From Anaerolineae bacterium (GTDB lineage Bacteria > Chloroflexota > Anaerolineae > Aggregatilineales > UBA2796), in contig JAHBVJ010000002.1 in the NCBI GenBank assembly GCA_019637615.1, positions 186,001 through 250,000 of the forward strand: a DNA stretch of 64,000 bases. Direction: 5' to 3'. Of this stretch, positions 9,373 through 18,145 are shown in pieces. The notes beneath the pieces were generated by a model, which was not told where the DNA came from, did no database searches, and was given only the letters and a program-made list of their open reading frames with translations. Position 1 is the stretch's first letter. Each line of letters opens with the position of its first letter. The position numbers and the translations under genes are program-made.

Positions 9373-10230
9373 TTAGCCTCCAATTAGGCGTAAGCGAGTA
9401 CGTGGATCGATGTACTCGTTAATGCTCGCGAAGAGCAGATATAGACCGAGAAATAGAACGATAGCCACCAGCGTCGGCGCGGCGATCCACCACCATACAC
9501 CGGCTACCAGAGCACCGTGCTGGTTCGCCCAATATAGCGCGGTTCCGATGGTTGGGGTGGTCAAATCGGAAAGCCCGAGAATACTCAACGTGACTTCCAT
9601 GCCAATTGACCACAACATATTGTTGATGGTGGTCGCAAACACGATCGGCAGCACGAAGGGGAGGTGCTCGTTAATCGTGATCCAGAAGCCACTGGTACCG
9701 GAATAGACCGCTGTACGGGTGAAGGAACGCTCCCTCAAACTCAGCACTTGGGAACGTATCAGACGTGCATCATAGGGCCAACCAAATAACCCCAAAATAA
9801 TCGCCAAATTAAACAGGTTCATCTGCTCACGGAGCAAGAACCCTAGCAAGATCAAGATGGGCAGCAGGGGCAAAATCACGAAGCTGTCATTGAGCGCCAT
9901 CAGCCCCTTATCGATCCAGCCACCCTGATAGCCTGCCGTCAGACCGACGAGGACGGCAATCACACGCGAGATAATCGCCGTCACGATCCCCAAGAACAGT
10001 GAATTGCGTACGGCAAAGGTCAACCACCAGAAGAGATCCTGTCCACGGGAAGTAGTACCAAAAATGTATTCAGACGACGGTGGGGCGTCCATTAGTACTT
10101 CGAAAGACTTGTTTGGATCGTACGGGGAGACGAAGGACAAGATAATCATCAAGACCACAGCGCTCAGAAAAATGAAGGCGATTCGGAAGCGACCGTCATA
10201 TCTGAGGAGGTCGCGCAACACTTTAAACAT
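9373..10230 (-). CDS. Opp-type ABC permease (OppC-like)
   Basis: This 285-residue inner-membrane permease has an N-terminal helix, then the BPD_transp_1 core; the EAA-like loop reads [20 protein letters not shown] near residue 165. The segment [29 protein letters not shown] is split here as YDPNKS and [11 protein letters not shown], a hallmark of OppC/DppC proteins. It lies 3 nt from the OppD-like gene and forms the channel with the OppB-like protein. Confidence 0.9.
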   Translation of the reverse strand: MFKVLRDLLRYDGRFRIAFIFLSAVVLMIILSFVSPYDPNKSFEVLMDAPPSSEYIFGTTSRGQDLFWWLTFAVRNSLFLGIVTAIISRVIAVLVGLTAGYQGGWIDKGLMALNDSFVILPLLPILILLGFLLREQMNLFNLAIILGLFGWPYDARLIRSQVLSLRERSFTRTAVYSGTSGFWITINEHLPFVLPIVFATTINNMLWSIGMEVTLSILGLSDLTTPTIGTALYWANQHGALVAGVWWWIAAPTLVAIVLFLGLYLLFASINEYIDPRTRLRLIGG

Positions 10231-10240
10231 AGTTCTTTAC

Positions 10241-11251
10241 CTATTGGTACCGCACCCGCGGATCGAACAGGGGGTAGATTAAATCCATGAGGAAAACGGC
10301 AACAGCCACGCCGACAATGGAATAAATGGTGATGCCCATAATCATGGAATAATCGTTTCTGTAGACGGCGGTCATGGTCAACATGCCAAGCCCCGGAAAA
10401 CCAAAGACGACCTCCATGATGAGGGCACCGCTAAAGACTGTCCCCAGCGACATCGCCAGTCCGGTAAGCTGTGGCAGCAAGGCATTGCGCATGATGTACC
10501 GATTGAGGATCTTATTTTTATTTAGACCAGCGGTTTCAGCATATACCACGTAGTCTTCGGAGATGATGTTGGAGGTGAGCGATTTCATGCCGATAAACCA
10601 GCCGCCAAACCCGACCAACACTAAGGTGGCTATCGGGAGTATCGAATGCTGGATGTAGGAGCCGATGAATTCGAGCGTCCAACTGGGGTGTGTCCCTATA
10701 TCGTAAGCCCCGCTGAAGGGAAGGATCGGGATGAAAAAGGCGAACACCACAAGCAGAACGATAGCCACAATGTAGTAGGGAATAGGCCGGACTGCCTGCC
10801 CTAGTACTTCGACCACGTTTAAGGCTCTGTTCTTAGGATAGTAGCTGGACAGTGCGCCGAACAGGTTACCAATTATAAAGGAAATAATCAGCGCCGTGAC
10901 CAATAGACTGAGCGTATACGGCATGGCCTGACCGATCATTTCGGATACTGGCGTCGGGAAATTAGCCAACGACGGGCCGAGGTCACCGCGCAGCAAGCGC
11001 CCCCAGAAGGCGATATATTGCTCGAACGGGGAACCTGATAGCCCGTACATTTCCGTCAGAGCAGCGCGCATCGAGGCAACGGACTGCGCGTCGAGCGTGT
11101 TCCCTCGCGCCATCATCGTGGCGATCTGCGCTTCTACAGGGTCATTTGGAGACAGCCGGGGAATGATAAAAGTGACTGTGATCCCGACAAAAATAATCGT
11201 TAACGTCTGTATGATGCGCGGAATCAAGTAACGAAGTATGAACTTTCGCAT
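10241..11251 (-). CDS. Opp-type ABC permease (OppB-like)
   Basis: This 336-residue permease opens [20 protein letters not shown], the usual OppB first helix, and has a long periplasmic segment before five more helices. The EAA-like loop is [19 protein letters not shown] near residue 225. The ATG at 11251 is preceded by GAAGG at 8-nt spacing; the only longer start is TTG. It lies downstream of the solute-binding gene, separated by a strong hairpin. Confidence 0.9.
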   Translation of the reverse strand: MRKFILRYLIPRIIQTLTIIFVGITVTFIIPRLSPNDPVEAQIATMMARGNTLDAQSVASMRAALTEMYGLSGSPFEQYIAFWGRLLRGDLGPSLANFPTPVSEMIGQAMPYTLSLLVTALIISFIIGNLFGALSSYYPKNRALNVVEVLGQAVRPIPYYIVAIVLLVVFAFFIPILPFSGAYDIGTHPSWTLEFIGSYIQHSILPIATLVLVGFGGWFIGMKSLTSNIISEDYVVYAETAGLNKNKILNRYIMRNALLPQLTGLAMSLGTVFSGALIMEVVFGFPGLGMLTMTAVYRNDYSMIMGITIYSIVGVAVAVFLMDLIYPLFDPRVRYQ

Positions 11252-11270
11252 TGGAACTACCTTCAAAAAG

Positions 11271-11314
11271 CCCTTCCACAGTGGCTGCCGATGAAGACAA
11301 CCGCTGTGGAAGGG
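11271..11314 (-). other. Intercistronic hairpin after the solute-binding gene
   Basis: A 14-bp stem (11271-11284 with 11301-11314, one G-U pair) has a 16-nt loop. It lies between the binding-protein stop and the OppB start. Such stems usually protect the upstream message and lower transporter-gene expression. Confidence 0.7.
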
Positions 11315-11400
11315 AAGTTGTTTCTACTGCTTACTTCAATGTTCGCATTCAATAGCCTAGCACTAATTCAACGATCTGTGCCATCGTTGCAGTGGTGAGG

Positions 11401-13338
11401 TTATTCCTTCTTTGGCTTGATCTTGACGAACATGTACTTGGTATTGCCCCAGTTCGGCACCGGATCCGTGTAGGGATCGTCGATGGTTGGGTACCCGGTG
11501 AAGTAAGTGGTGTCCATCGTCGTGAAGACGTTGTACGCCATGAGCGGCGTAATCGGCATTTCCTGCGCGGCGAGCTTGACAAAATCCTGTCCCAGTTCGA
11601 TGCCCTTCGGGTCGTCGAAGGAAAGCTTCTGGATGGATTCAATGATCTTGTCAAGTTCTGGGTTCTTCCAGCGCATACTGTTGCTACCAGCAGAATTTTG
11701 ACCACTCGCTACGTAGAACTTTGAGTGCCAGAACTGGAGGAAGAAGAACAGGTCGGGATCACCACCCCATGTCTCAATCGTCCACGCTAGGTTGGCACTG
11801 TAATTGCCGCTAACCATAATCGGCCACGGTTGAGCCTGCGAGTCGAGGGTAGTGTCGATGCCGAAGGTCTTCCAGTTTTCGACAACCATCGCTGCCGCAC
11901 GGTTCATAGTCGGGTTAGTCTCATTCATGCTCATCAGAGGCACTTTGAACGGCGAGCCATCAGGCAGTGCCCATTTGCCGTCCACCTTCTTCATGCCAGC
12001 GTCGAGCATCAGTTGTTCGGCAGCCGCGAGATCGTATTTCCACCAACCAGCGCCGATGTATTTCTTGATGGTCTCGGCATCAGTCGGCACCAGATCGCCT
12101 AGAGACTTGCGGGCCTCATCAGCAATCCGTTGGGCGGCGGTCGCGTCGTAGGGCTTGTAGTCCTGCCCACCGACTTTAATGCTGAAATCGTTCAGCCATG
12201 GTTCCAGCGGCTCGTGATAGTAATGCGGATACAAACCCGTCGGCGGCACATGGATCGCGGAGATCGTTGCCGCACCACGGTAGGAGGCCATCGCAACCTG
12301 CACGATATCGATGGCAAGGGTTAACGCCCAGCGGACTTCTTTCTTGTCCAAACCGGGTTTTTCGTTGTTGTAGATGACTGCTGGCAGTGTGGGATCAGGA
12401 TGTGCCCACGGGAAGCCATTGAACCAACCAACCGAGGTCGGGCTGGTCTTTGCTAATGTGATACGGCCTTCTGGTGTGCAGTCGTGGATCACATCCAGTT
12501 GGTGGGCTTTCTGAGCGATAACGCGCTTATCGCTGGGACCCGGGTCAATGTACATAGCATACTTGACGCCCACATCGCCGAGGAGAGCGACCGAAGTACG
12601 CTTCCAGTCTTCGCGGCGCTGCCACAGGAACCATTTTCCATTCGGATCGAAGTCCTTGAGCGTGTAAGCACCGATGCTGACCGGCGGATAGAACTTGAAC
12701 GCCAGCGGATCTGCTTCCTTTTCGAAGACGTGCTTCGGCATAATGAAGCAGGCACCCCAACGTACTGTAAAGGCGGCATGGAAGCGCGAATTCGGGGTTT
12801 TCAGATGGAAGACGACGGTATATTTATCGGGTTGCTCTAGCTTGTCGATGCTGCCAGAGAACAGACCGGAATAGTTGAATCCCGGCGTCTTCATCTGGAC
12901 ATCGACGGTATAGAACACGTCATCAGCAGTGAATTCTACACCATCGCTCCAATACAGTCCTTGACGGACTTTGACGGTCATCTGGGTGTAATCTTCATTG
13001 TAGATGGGCTTCTCGGCGGCCAGCGCATTATCCCATACGCCATTGACGCCCGCATCTGGGTCGATGTACCACAGCGCGTCCAAGGCCAACTGCTGGAAAC
13101 CAGTCGAGTAGGTGTTGGAGCTGCTTCGCCAGCGGTTAAAGTCATCGGCTGGTAAGACGGTTCCGGTCGGGTTCTCTAGAATCAGGCACTCGTCGCGGGG
13201 TACGCCCGGCGCGACTTCCGGCCCTTGGGCAGAGACTGGCTGTTGAGACCCTAGTGCGATACCGGGAAGGGTAGTTGCCGCAGTTACGATGGCAGCCTGC
13301 TTCAAGAAATCGCGTCTCGTTAACATAAGTTTTTTCAT
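11401..13338 (-). CDS. Family-5 ABC solute-binding protein, Tat-exported
   Basis: This 645-residue extracytoplasmic binding protein starts with MKKLMLTRRDFLKQ, a twin-arginine signal, then a hydrophobic stretch ending at VSAQ. The body has DVFYTVDVQMKTPGF and VRWALTLAIDIVQVA, typical of the OppA/DppA family (SBP_bac_5). ATG 13338 follows GGAGGAAAAG. Although the fold is called oligopeptide-binding, homologues also bind oligosaccharides. With a GH51 arabinofuranosidase upstream, arabino-oligosaccharide uptake is the best inference. Confidence 0.9.
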   Translation of the reverse strand: MKKLMLTRRDFLKQAAIVTAATTLPGIALGSQQPVSAQGPEVAPGVPRDECLILENPTGTVLPADDFNRWRSSSNTYSTGFQQLALDALWYIDPDAGVNGVWDNALAAEKPIYNEDYTQMTVKVRQGLYWSDGVEFTADDVFYTVDVQMKTPGFNYSGLFSGSIDKLEQPDKYTVVFHLKTPNSRFHAAFTVRWGACFIMPKHVFEKEADPLAFKFYPPVSIGAYTLKDFDPNGKWFLWQRREDWKRTSVALLGDVGVKYAMYIDPGPSDKRVIAQKAHQLDVIHDCTPEGRITLAKTSPTSVGWFNGFPWAHPDPTLPAVIYNNEKPGLDKKEVRWALTLAIDIVQVAMASYRGAATISAIHVPPTGLYPHYYHEPLEPWLNDFSIKVGGQDYKPYDATAAQRIADEARKSLGDLVPTDAETIKKYIGAGWWKYDLAAAEQLMLDAGMKKVDGKWALPDGSPFKVPLMSMNETNPTMNRAAAMVVENWKTFGIDTTLDSQAQPWPIMVSGNYSANLAWTIETWGGDPDLFFFLQFWHSKFYVASGQNSAGSNSMRWKNPELDKIIESIQKLSFDDPKGIELGQDFVKLAAQEMPITPLMAYNVFTTMDTTYFTGYPTIDDPYTDPVPNWGNTKYMFVKIKPKKE

Positions 13339-13641
13339 TCTTTTCCTCCGGCATAAGATTGTGTGCAGAGACTGACTCAATGGCCTCTAGCAACACGCCA
13401 TAACACACCTAAAAGGGAATATCGAGCTTATGGATGCGTCGGACACACCCGATTATTGGGCCATGACCAAGCATACAAATTCCCTTAAACGAATAATCTC
13501 ACCTGTCACTAACTCGCTATCGCGAAACTCCCTGAACACCTCCTTTGTCTATTCCGCCTGAAGTAGTTCCTGTGCTCATCGAGACTACCGATTTCGTTCG
13601 ATTGACAGCTCCTCCTGACAAGCGTCTTAACCAGCCGACTG
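13339..13641. promoter_or_regulatory. Gap upstream of the importer genes
   Basis: This 303-nt gap holds no gene I can support. It contains an inverted pair AAGGGAAT (13413-13420) and ATTCCCTT (13479-13486) and a TCGCGATAGCGA-like patch near 13518. Either could act in regulation of the importer or terminate the arabinofuranosidase transcript. Confidence 0.3.
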
Positions 13642-15108
13642 CTAGAGTGCGCAAACAAGCGCGGTGACCGAATGCGGTTCGAAGGTATGCGTAAACGTGT
13701 GTCCATCCGCACGCAAGGGCTGCTCAACGGTACGAACCTGATCGGGCTGCGCGAAGGTGTTTTCGGCCTTGATGTCCGTGCCATTCACGACGTAGGCTTG
13801 AACTTTTCCGTTAAACTGCCCGCCGTCCAGCGAAATCGTGGTTTCCATCGCTTCAGTCTGGCTGCGGTTGACGACGTATACCGATACATATTTTTGCTGC
13901 TGATTGAGCGTAGCCGACACGTCCAGCGAACGGAGCGCGCTATGCTCGCCGCTGCTGAAGGTATTGCCTTCCCAATAGACATCCAGCGCGGTATCGCCGC
14001 AGGTGCGACTGTAGATTTCGAATGGGTAAAAGATCGTTTGCAGCAGCAGTCCGTTGTTATCCGTCATGATCGGCGCGATGGCATTGACGAGCTGTGCCAG
14101 ATTCGCCATCTTCACCGAGCGCGCGTGACGAATGAAGGCATTCAACTGGATGGCAACCACCAGCGCATCCTCAAGGTTGTAGGTTTCTTCCAAGCCGTTC
14201 GCGCGGGCATCATCGCCGCGTGCCCGGTACCAGACATTCCACTCGTCAACCGCGATATGGATGCGGTGCGTCAGCTTCTGCTGGAAAGTCAGGGCGCGGA
14301 TCAGCCCTTCGAAGGCTCCGATGCGCTCTTCGATAATTTCCGAACAGGCCATATAGTTGGCGAAATTGCCATCGTAGTTGCCCACATACCAATGGATCGA
14401 GGCATAGTCGATGAAGTTGGCGGCCTGTTCAACGAGCAATTGGGTTCGTTCGACAACCCGATCTATCCAACCGGATGTGACCGAGGCAATCAACTTGATG
14501 GAAGGATCGACCCAGCGCATGACCTTGGCGAATTCGTGATAGGTGCGGGCGTATTCTTCCGGCGTTTTGTAGCCAATCTGCCACGGGCCATCGACCTCGT
14601 TGCCGAGTCCCCAATATTTGACCGCGTGTGGCGCGCTGAACCCGTGTTTGTGGCGGAGTTTGACCAGCGCGGTTTCCTGCGTGCCGTTGCAATATTCAAC
14701 CCAGTCGCGCGCTTCGCGCATGTCGCCATCGCCGCAGTTCACAACTAAATAGGGTTCCGCGTTGAGCTTGCGACAAAACTTGATGAATTCGTTGGTGCCA
14801 AAATGATTGGAGTCGAGCGTATGCCATGCGAGGTCTTCACGCACAGGGCGTTCTTCACTTGGCCCGACGCCATCTTGCCAGCGGTAGCCAGAAGCAAAAT
14901 TGCCACCGGGGTAACGGATGATGGGAATCCGCAGTTTGTCCAACGCGGCTAAAACATCGGTACGCAAGCCGTCGCTGTCCGCTAGATGAGAACCGGGGCT
15001 ATAGATTCCGCCGTAGATGCAACGTCCGAGATGCTCGGTAAAACCGCCAAAAATGTTCCGCTCAATAGGGGCGAGGCAGCGGTCAAGATCAAGCTTGATC
15101 CGATTCAT
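13642..15108 (-). CDS. GH51 alpha-L-arabinofuranosidase
   Basis: This 488-residue cytoplasmic glycosidase releases terminal L-arabinofuranose from arabino-oligosaccharides. The N-terminus has RNIFGGFTEHLGRCIYGGIY, near-diagnostic of GH51; the acid/base glutamate lies in YWGLGNEVDGPW (about residue 175) and the nucleophile in IAVDEWNVWYR (about 300). A C-terminal beta domain ends with HTFEPHSVTALVCAL. No signal peptide is present, which fits digestion after uptake by the adjacent importer. ATG 15108 follows GGGGGA. The 27 extra upstream codons do not resemble the family. Confidence 0.95.
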   Translation of the reverse strand: MNRIKLDLDRCLAPIERNIFGGFTEHLGRCIYGGIYSPGSHLADSDGLRTDVLAALDKLRIPIIRYPGGNFASGYRWQDGVGPSEERPVREDLAWHTLDSNHFGTNEFIKFCRKLNAEPYLVVNCGDGDMREARDWVEYCNGTQETALVKLRHKHGFSAPHAVKYWGLGNEVDGPWQIGYKTPEEYARTYHEFAKVMRWVDPSIKLIASVTSGWIDRVVERTQLLVEQAANFIDYASIHWYVGNYDGNFANYMACSEIIEERIGAFEGLIRALTFQQKLTHRIHIAVDEWNVWYRARGDDARANGLEETYNLEDALVVAIQLNAFIRHARSVKMANLAQLVNAIAPIMTDNNGLLLQTIFYPFEIYSRTCGDTALDVYWEGNTFSSGEHSALRSLDVSATLNQQQKYVSVYVVNRSQTEAMETTISLDGGQFNGKVQAYVVNGTDIKAENTFAQPDQVRTVEQPLRADGHTFTHTFEPHSVTALVCAL

Positions 15109-15260
15109 AGCATCCCCCGATCCCAAGATTGGTTGTAGGGGAGAACAAGAGGCGTTCTTTTGTGGAGTGAAAAATACTTCAAGGAACAAAGCATCCTAAT
15201 AAAGTCGAGAATAATTACTGCGCTGCACTAAAAACTTGCTATATGCTGAATACTCCTATC

Positions 15261-15275
15261 TTGTTTAGTAAACAA
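15261..15275. promoter_or_regulatory. Operator-like dyad TTGTTTAGTAAACAA
   Basis: This is a perfect 7-1-7 palindrome in the leader of the arabinofuranosidase transcript, about 55 nt downstream of the predicted start site. It shares the pattern TTGTYYA-N-TRRACAA with the dyad at 15392, so both are candidate sites for the divergent LacI regulator. Confidence 0.65.
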
Positions 15276-15336
15276 AAATATGCTTTAATTGGAAATGCAG
15301 TCAATGAATCTGTACTTAATCTCTGCATTCGACCTT

Positions 15337-15365
15337 ATTCTATGAAAATCTGATTACCTTGTCAA
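15337..15365 (-). promoter_or_regulatory. Promoter for the arabinofuranosidase operon
   Basis: On the minus strand, TTGACA (15360-15365) is followed after 17 bp by TAGAAT (15337-15342). It directs transcription toward the GH51 gene, with about 220 nt of leader. Confidence 0.65.
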
Positions 15366-15391
15366 GTAGCCTGTTCGTGTTGTTTACCTTG

Positions 15392-15406
15392 TTGTCCACT
15401 GGACAA
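15392..15406. promoter_or_regulatory. Operator-like dyad TTGTCCACTGGACAA
   Basis: This is a second perfect 7-1-7 palindrome, upstream of the -35 box and 131 bp (centre to centre) from the dyad at 15261. The arrangement suits DNA looping by a tetrameric or paired dimeric repressor. Confidence 0.65.
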
Positions 15407-15565
15407 AAACCTAAACAGAGCGTTACATACTAGTAAAATGTACAAGGCGACCAGCACCGCAGTGAAAGGTGGTAACATGCTCTTCAAATCAACAGTCCAT
15501 TCGTGGATGGTGACACAACCACTCAGGTAACGCCTACACAGCTACCCGCACCTCTCGTAAGGTTT

Positions 15566-15581
15566 TGGTATGTACGTACCA
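15566..15581. promoter_or_regulatory. Near-palindrome TGGTATGTACGTACCA
   Basis: TGGTA and TACCA arms surround TGTACG, 210 bp upstream of the LacI start. It may be an autoregulatory site. Apart from it, the three features above and weak AT-rich patches, the 15109-15791 gap shows no gene. Confidence 0.35.
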
Positions 15582-15791
15582 TCTCCTTCCTAATCACGCG
15601 CCTGTTCATGCTGCAAAGGATAAACTGTGGTGTGGGGAAGTTGAACCGCGCTGCCGATGGTAGACTCATCCGTGTTCCGTGGTGACCATCTAAGTAGAGA
15701 GTATGAAGCTGGTTCGGCCCCATCTGCGACTAGACCAGTTTTATTGTTACATCGCACGTTTTCTTGAGAGGAACGAAGAAGGATAATCGTT

Positions 15792-16823
15792 GTGGGCAAG
15801 GATAAACCAAATATGCGCGATGTCGCGCAAGCTGCCAATGTCTCCTTATCTGCGGTCTGGATGGCAATTCACAACAAACCGGGCGTCGCGCCGGAAACCG
15901 CAGAAAAAGTCTGGGCTTCGATTGACCAGCTTGGCTACATCGTAAAACCGAATTCCAAAGAGCAATCAGAGAATTCGATCGGGCTGATGATCGAAAAGGG
16001 GTCGATCCCCGCGATGATGGACAGCTTCTACGGGGATATTTTGCATGGCTTGCAGGCTGAAGCCCAGCGCTTCGGCTACCATGTGATGCTCATGATGTTT
16101 GACCGCGCGACGGACAACATGGAACTGCTCAAGAAAAGACTGATGGGGAAGATTGCGGGCTTGGTGGTCGCCAACGATGGTGACATCACGCCCGCAATGG
16201 TGGTGCGCCTGAAAGCGACGGGATTGCCGGTCGTCCTGATCGAGAATCACATCGATGATCAGCAGTTTTCGTGCGTCGTGGGTGACAATTTTACGGCAGG
16301 TTACATGATCACCCGGCACCTCTTGAGTCTTGGACACCGTGACATCGCCGTCCTGCCGGGGCCAGCGAAGTACAGCAGCCTCGTGGATCGTCTGCGCGGT
16401 TGTATGGCGGCGTTGGCGGAAGCGGGGCTGCTCATCCGTCCCGAATGGATGCCGCCGCCCGTTTCCGGTCATCCGATGAAGGGCTATTTGCAGATGAAGG
16501 AAATCTTGACGCTGGATCACTATCCGACGGCGGTGGTGTCGATCAGCGACAAAACCGCCTTGGGCGCGATGGAGGCGATCCGCGAGAGCGGGCTGCGTAT
16601 TCCAGAGGACATCGCCATCGTGGGCATCGACAATATTGCCGAAAGTGCGCATACACGCCCGCCCTTGACGACGGTGAATATCCCCAAGCTTGAGATGGGC
16701 ATTCTGGCTTTCCGGCGCGTCAAACACCTAATCAACAGCGAAGAGGCGGATATTCCGGTCAAGACGCTGGTCTATGGCGAGTTAATTGTGCGTGAGTCGT
16801 GCGGAGCCAATTTGCGAGCATAG
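15792..16823 (+). CDS. LacI-family regulator of the arabinan locus
   Basis: This 343-residue repressor has an N-terminal helix-turn-helix (MRDVAQAANVSLSAVWMAIH), hinge near residue 50, and a periplasmic-binding-like effector domain with GYMITRHLLSLGHRDIAVL and PEDIAIVGIDNIAES. The GTG start at 15792 follows GAAGGA with 8-nt spacing. It is divergent from the GH51 gene, and the space between holds two perfect dyads. It therefore probably represses GH51 and the importer until an arabinose-containing ligand binds. Confidence 0.92.
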   Translation: MGKDKPNMRDVAQAANVSLSAVWMAIHNKPGVAPETAEKVWASIDQLGYIVKPNSKEQSENSIGLMIEKGSIPAMMDSFYGDILHGLQAEAQRFGYHVMLMMFDRATDNMELLKKRLMGKIAGLVVANDGDITPAMVVRLKATGLPVVLIENHIDDQQFSCVVGDNFTAGYMITRHLLSLGHRDIAVLPGPAKYSSLVDRLRGCMAALAEAGLLIRPEWMPPPVSGHPMKGYLQMKEILTLDHYPTAVVSISDKTALGAMEAIRESGLRIPEDIAIVGIDNIAESAHTRPPLTTVNIPKLEMGILAFRRVKHLINSEEADIPVKTLVYGELIVRESCGANLRA

Positions 16824-17109
16824 CCAATAGTGTGATCAACGATTGTTTATAAATCAACAAAGTATGGATGAAATGGAAATTCGACAATACTCGATTAAGT
16901 GACAGTCAAGCCGCCCCGGTTAAGGCCAATAACCCTATCTTTGACTGACGAACTCACCTAACGCAATGCGGTTTTCAACAGGCTACCTTGCGCTTGTCTT
17001 CATAGCTACCGACAAAAATTCGTCAGCTCTTACCTCATACCCTCCTTTCATGTTCGCTGCCTATCAGAACATACTCTCCAATTCATACACAACTCTAACA
17101 GTTTGTTCG

Positions 17110-17137
17110 TTGACAATCCGAAAATATGTCTTATAAT
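17110..17137 (+). promoter_or_regulatory. Near-consensus promoter with no adjacent gene
   Basis: TTGACA (17110-17115), a 16-bp spacer and TATAAT (17132-17137) make the strongest sigma-70-like promoter in the window. The next sizeable gene starts 1 kb downstream at 18146. Only a 5-codon frame (MGKCP) opens at the expected start site. The 16824-17109 stretch before it shows nothing I can name. Confidence 0.6.
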
Positions 17138-17235
17138 ACGTATGATGGGTAAATGTCCCTAACTGGCGTTTGCTGTTGGCGTTGAACGCCCTTATCCGTC
17201 TTCCGAATGAGTTCCCGCGTGTTCGTTCCGCCGTT

Positions 17236-17370
17236 TGCCTGATCTTTGCCTGTTATGGCCTGTTATTTGTCTGATCCACTCGGTTCAGGATGGCTCATTG
17301 AGCAGAGAAGGTTGCCTGTTACATTATTTGCCTGTTTATCAGGCAGATCAGGCAAATGAGCCTTATCAGG
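17236..17370 (+). repeat. CCTGTT element, copy A
   Basis: Repeated GCCTGTT units are followed by GGTTCA, CATTGAGCAGAGAAG and then an inverted segment CCTGTTTATCAGGCAGATC. The layout recurs at 17574 (same strand) and 27036 (opposite strand), so this is a dispersed element of about 130 bp. No coding frame is seen. Confidence 0.65.
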
Positions 17371-17452
17371 ATCGCAAACCGTCTTTACTTAGCCCTCAGG
17401 ACTAAGCAATTTTAGACGACCGATAAAGAGATGTCTATTCCTGCTTTTGTAC

Positions 17453-17472
17453 GGACGCCTCAAGAGGCGTCC
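17453..17472. other. Hairpin GGACGCCTC-AA-GAGGCGTCC
   Basis: A perfect 9-bp stem with a 2-nt loop lies between CCTGTT copies A and B. It has no U-tract. Function is unknown. Confidence 0.5.
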
Positions 17473-17540
17473 ATGTGATCTTGATGATCAGGTCTGCTCT
17501 ATTGCGATTATCTATGCATACTACGTTACTGGCTTTATTT

Positions 17541-17567
17541 AGCACTTAGGACTAAGCACTTAGCACT
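17541..17567 (-). repeat. Heptamer repeat, 4 units
   Basis: On the minus strand the units read AGTGCTA, AGTGCTT, AGTCCTA, AGTGCT. A weaker trace lies at 17387-17410 and another at 17825-17849 (CACTCAGCCCTTAGCACTT). It belongs to the family seen at 52624. Confidence 0.65.
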
Positions 17568-17573
17568 TTTTTG

Positions 17574-17697
17574 ACGCCCTGTTTTTCCCTGTTAACCCTG
17601 TTCCTAGCCCTGTTATTTTCGGGTTCAAAACAGGCCATTGAGCAGAGAAGTTTCGATAGCCCTATTTTTCCCTGTTTATCAGGGTTAACAGGGCTTT
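17574..17697 (+). repeat. CCTGTT element, copy B
   Basis: The sequence CCCTGTT is repeated four times, then GGGTTCA, CATTGAGCAGAGAAG (identical to copy A), then CCCTGTTTATCAGGG and TTAACAGGG. Both strands lack a convincing coding frame here. Confidence 0.65.
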
Positions 17698-17859
17698 ACA
17701 CCATCCGTCAATGCGAGGTAGATCAACCCATGCGGCTACCAATACTACCGTTCCCATCCGCCCACCATCGTATCGCGAGTGCCTTTCGCATTCACCTAGC
17801 ACTTGGCACGCCGCTACTGCCTTTACTCAGCACTCAGCCCTTAGCACTTCTTCCCCGAC

Positions 17860-17903
17860 GATCCCTTGCTCACCAGTCAACGGGATCATACACGGGATCA
17901 TTA
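17860..17903. repeat. GATCCC palindromic element, copy 1
   Basis: GATCCCTTGCT is followed by ACC.GTCAACGGGATCAT and a second CGGGATCAT. The related copy is at 26903-26946. The ends form an imperfect GATCCC...GGGATC hairpin. Confidence 0.5.
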
Positions 17904-18145
17904 CGTATTATGCTACGGGCGACTCTAGATTGCTGAGTAAGGTAAGTGATTAACGAACACGCCTGTGAGACATTTACCGCACGCCCCGCCGTACCAGTCG
18001 TTGGCTACTATACTGTGTTTGATGCTTCTGCAACGCTTGCATCAACACGTTGTAGGAATCGTCGGGCAGCACCTATAATGTTGTCAGGTACATTTCCAGC
18101 ACTGAACCCAACCCTCACACGAAACTTAAACGGGGCAAGCATAAC

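Noticed and set aside
17571..17936. 121-codon frame in the repeat-rich gap
   Set aside because: It runs through the CCTGTT element and heptamers and encodes low-complexity Leu/Ser/Pro sequence with no ribosome site.
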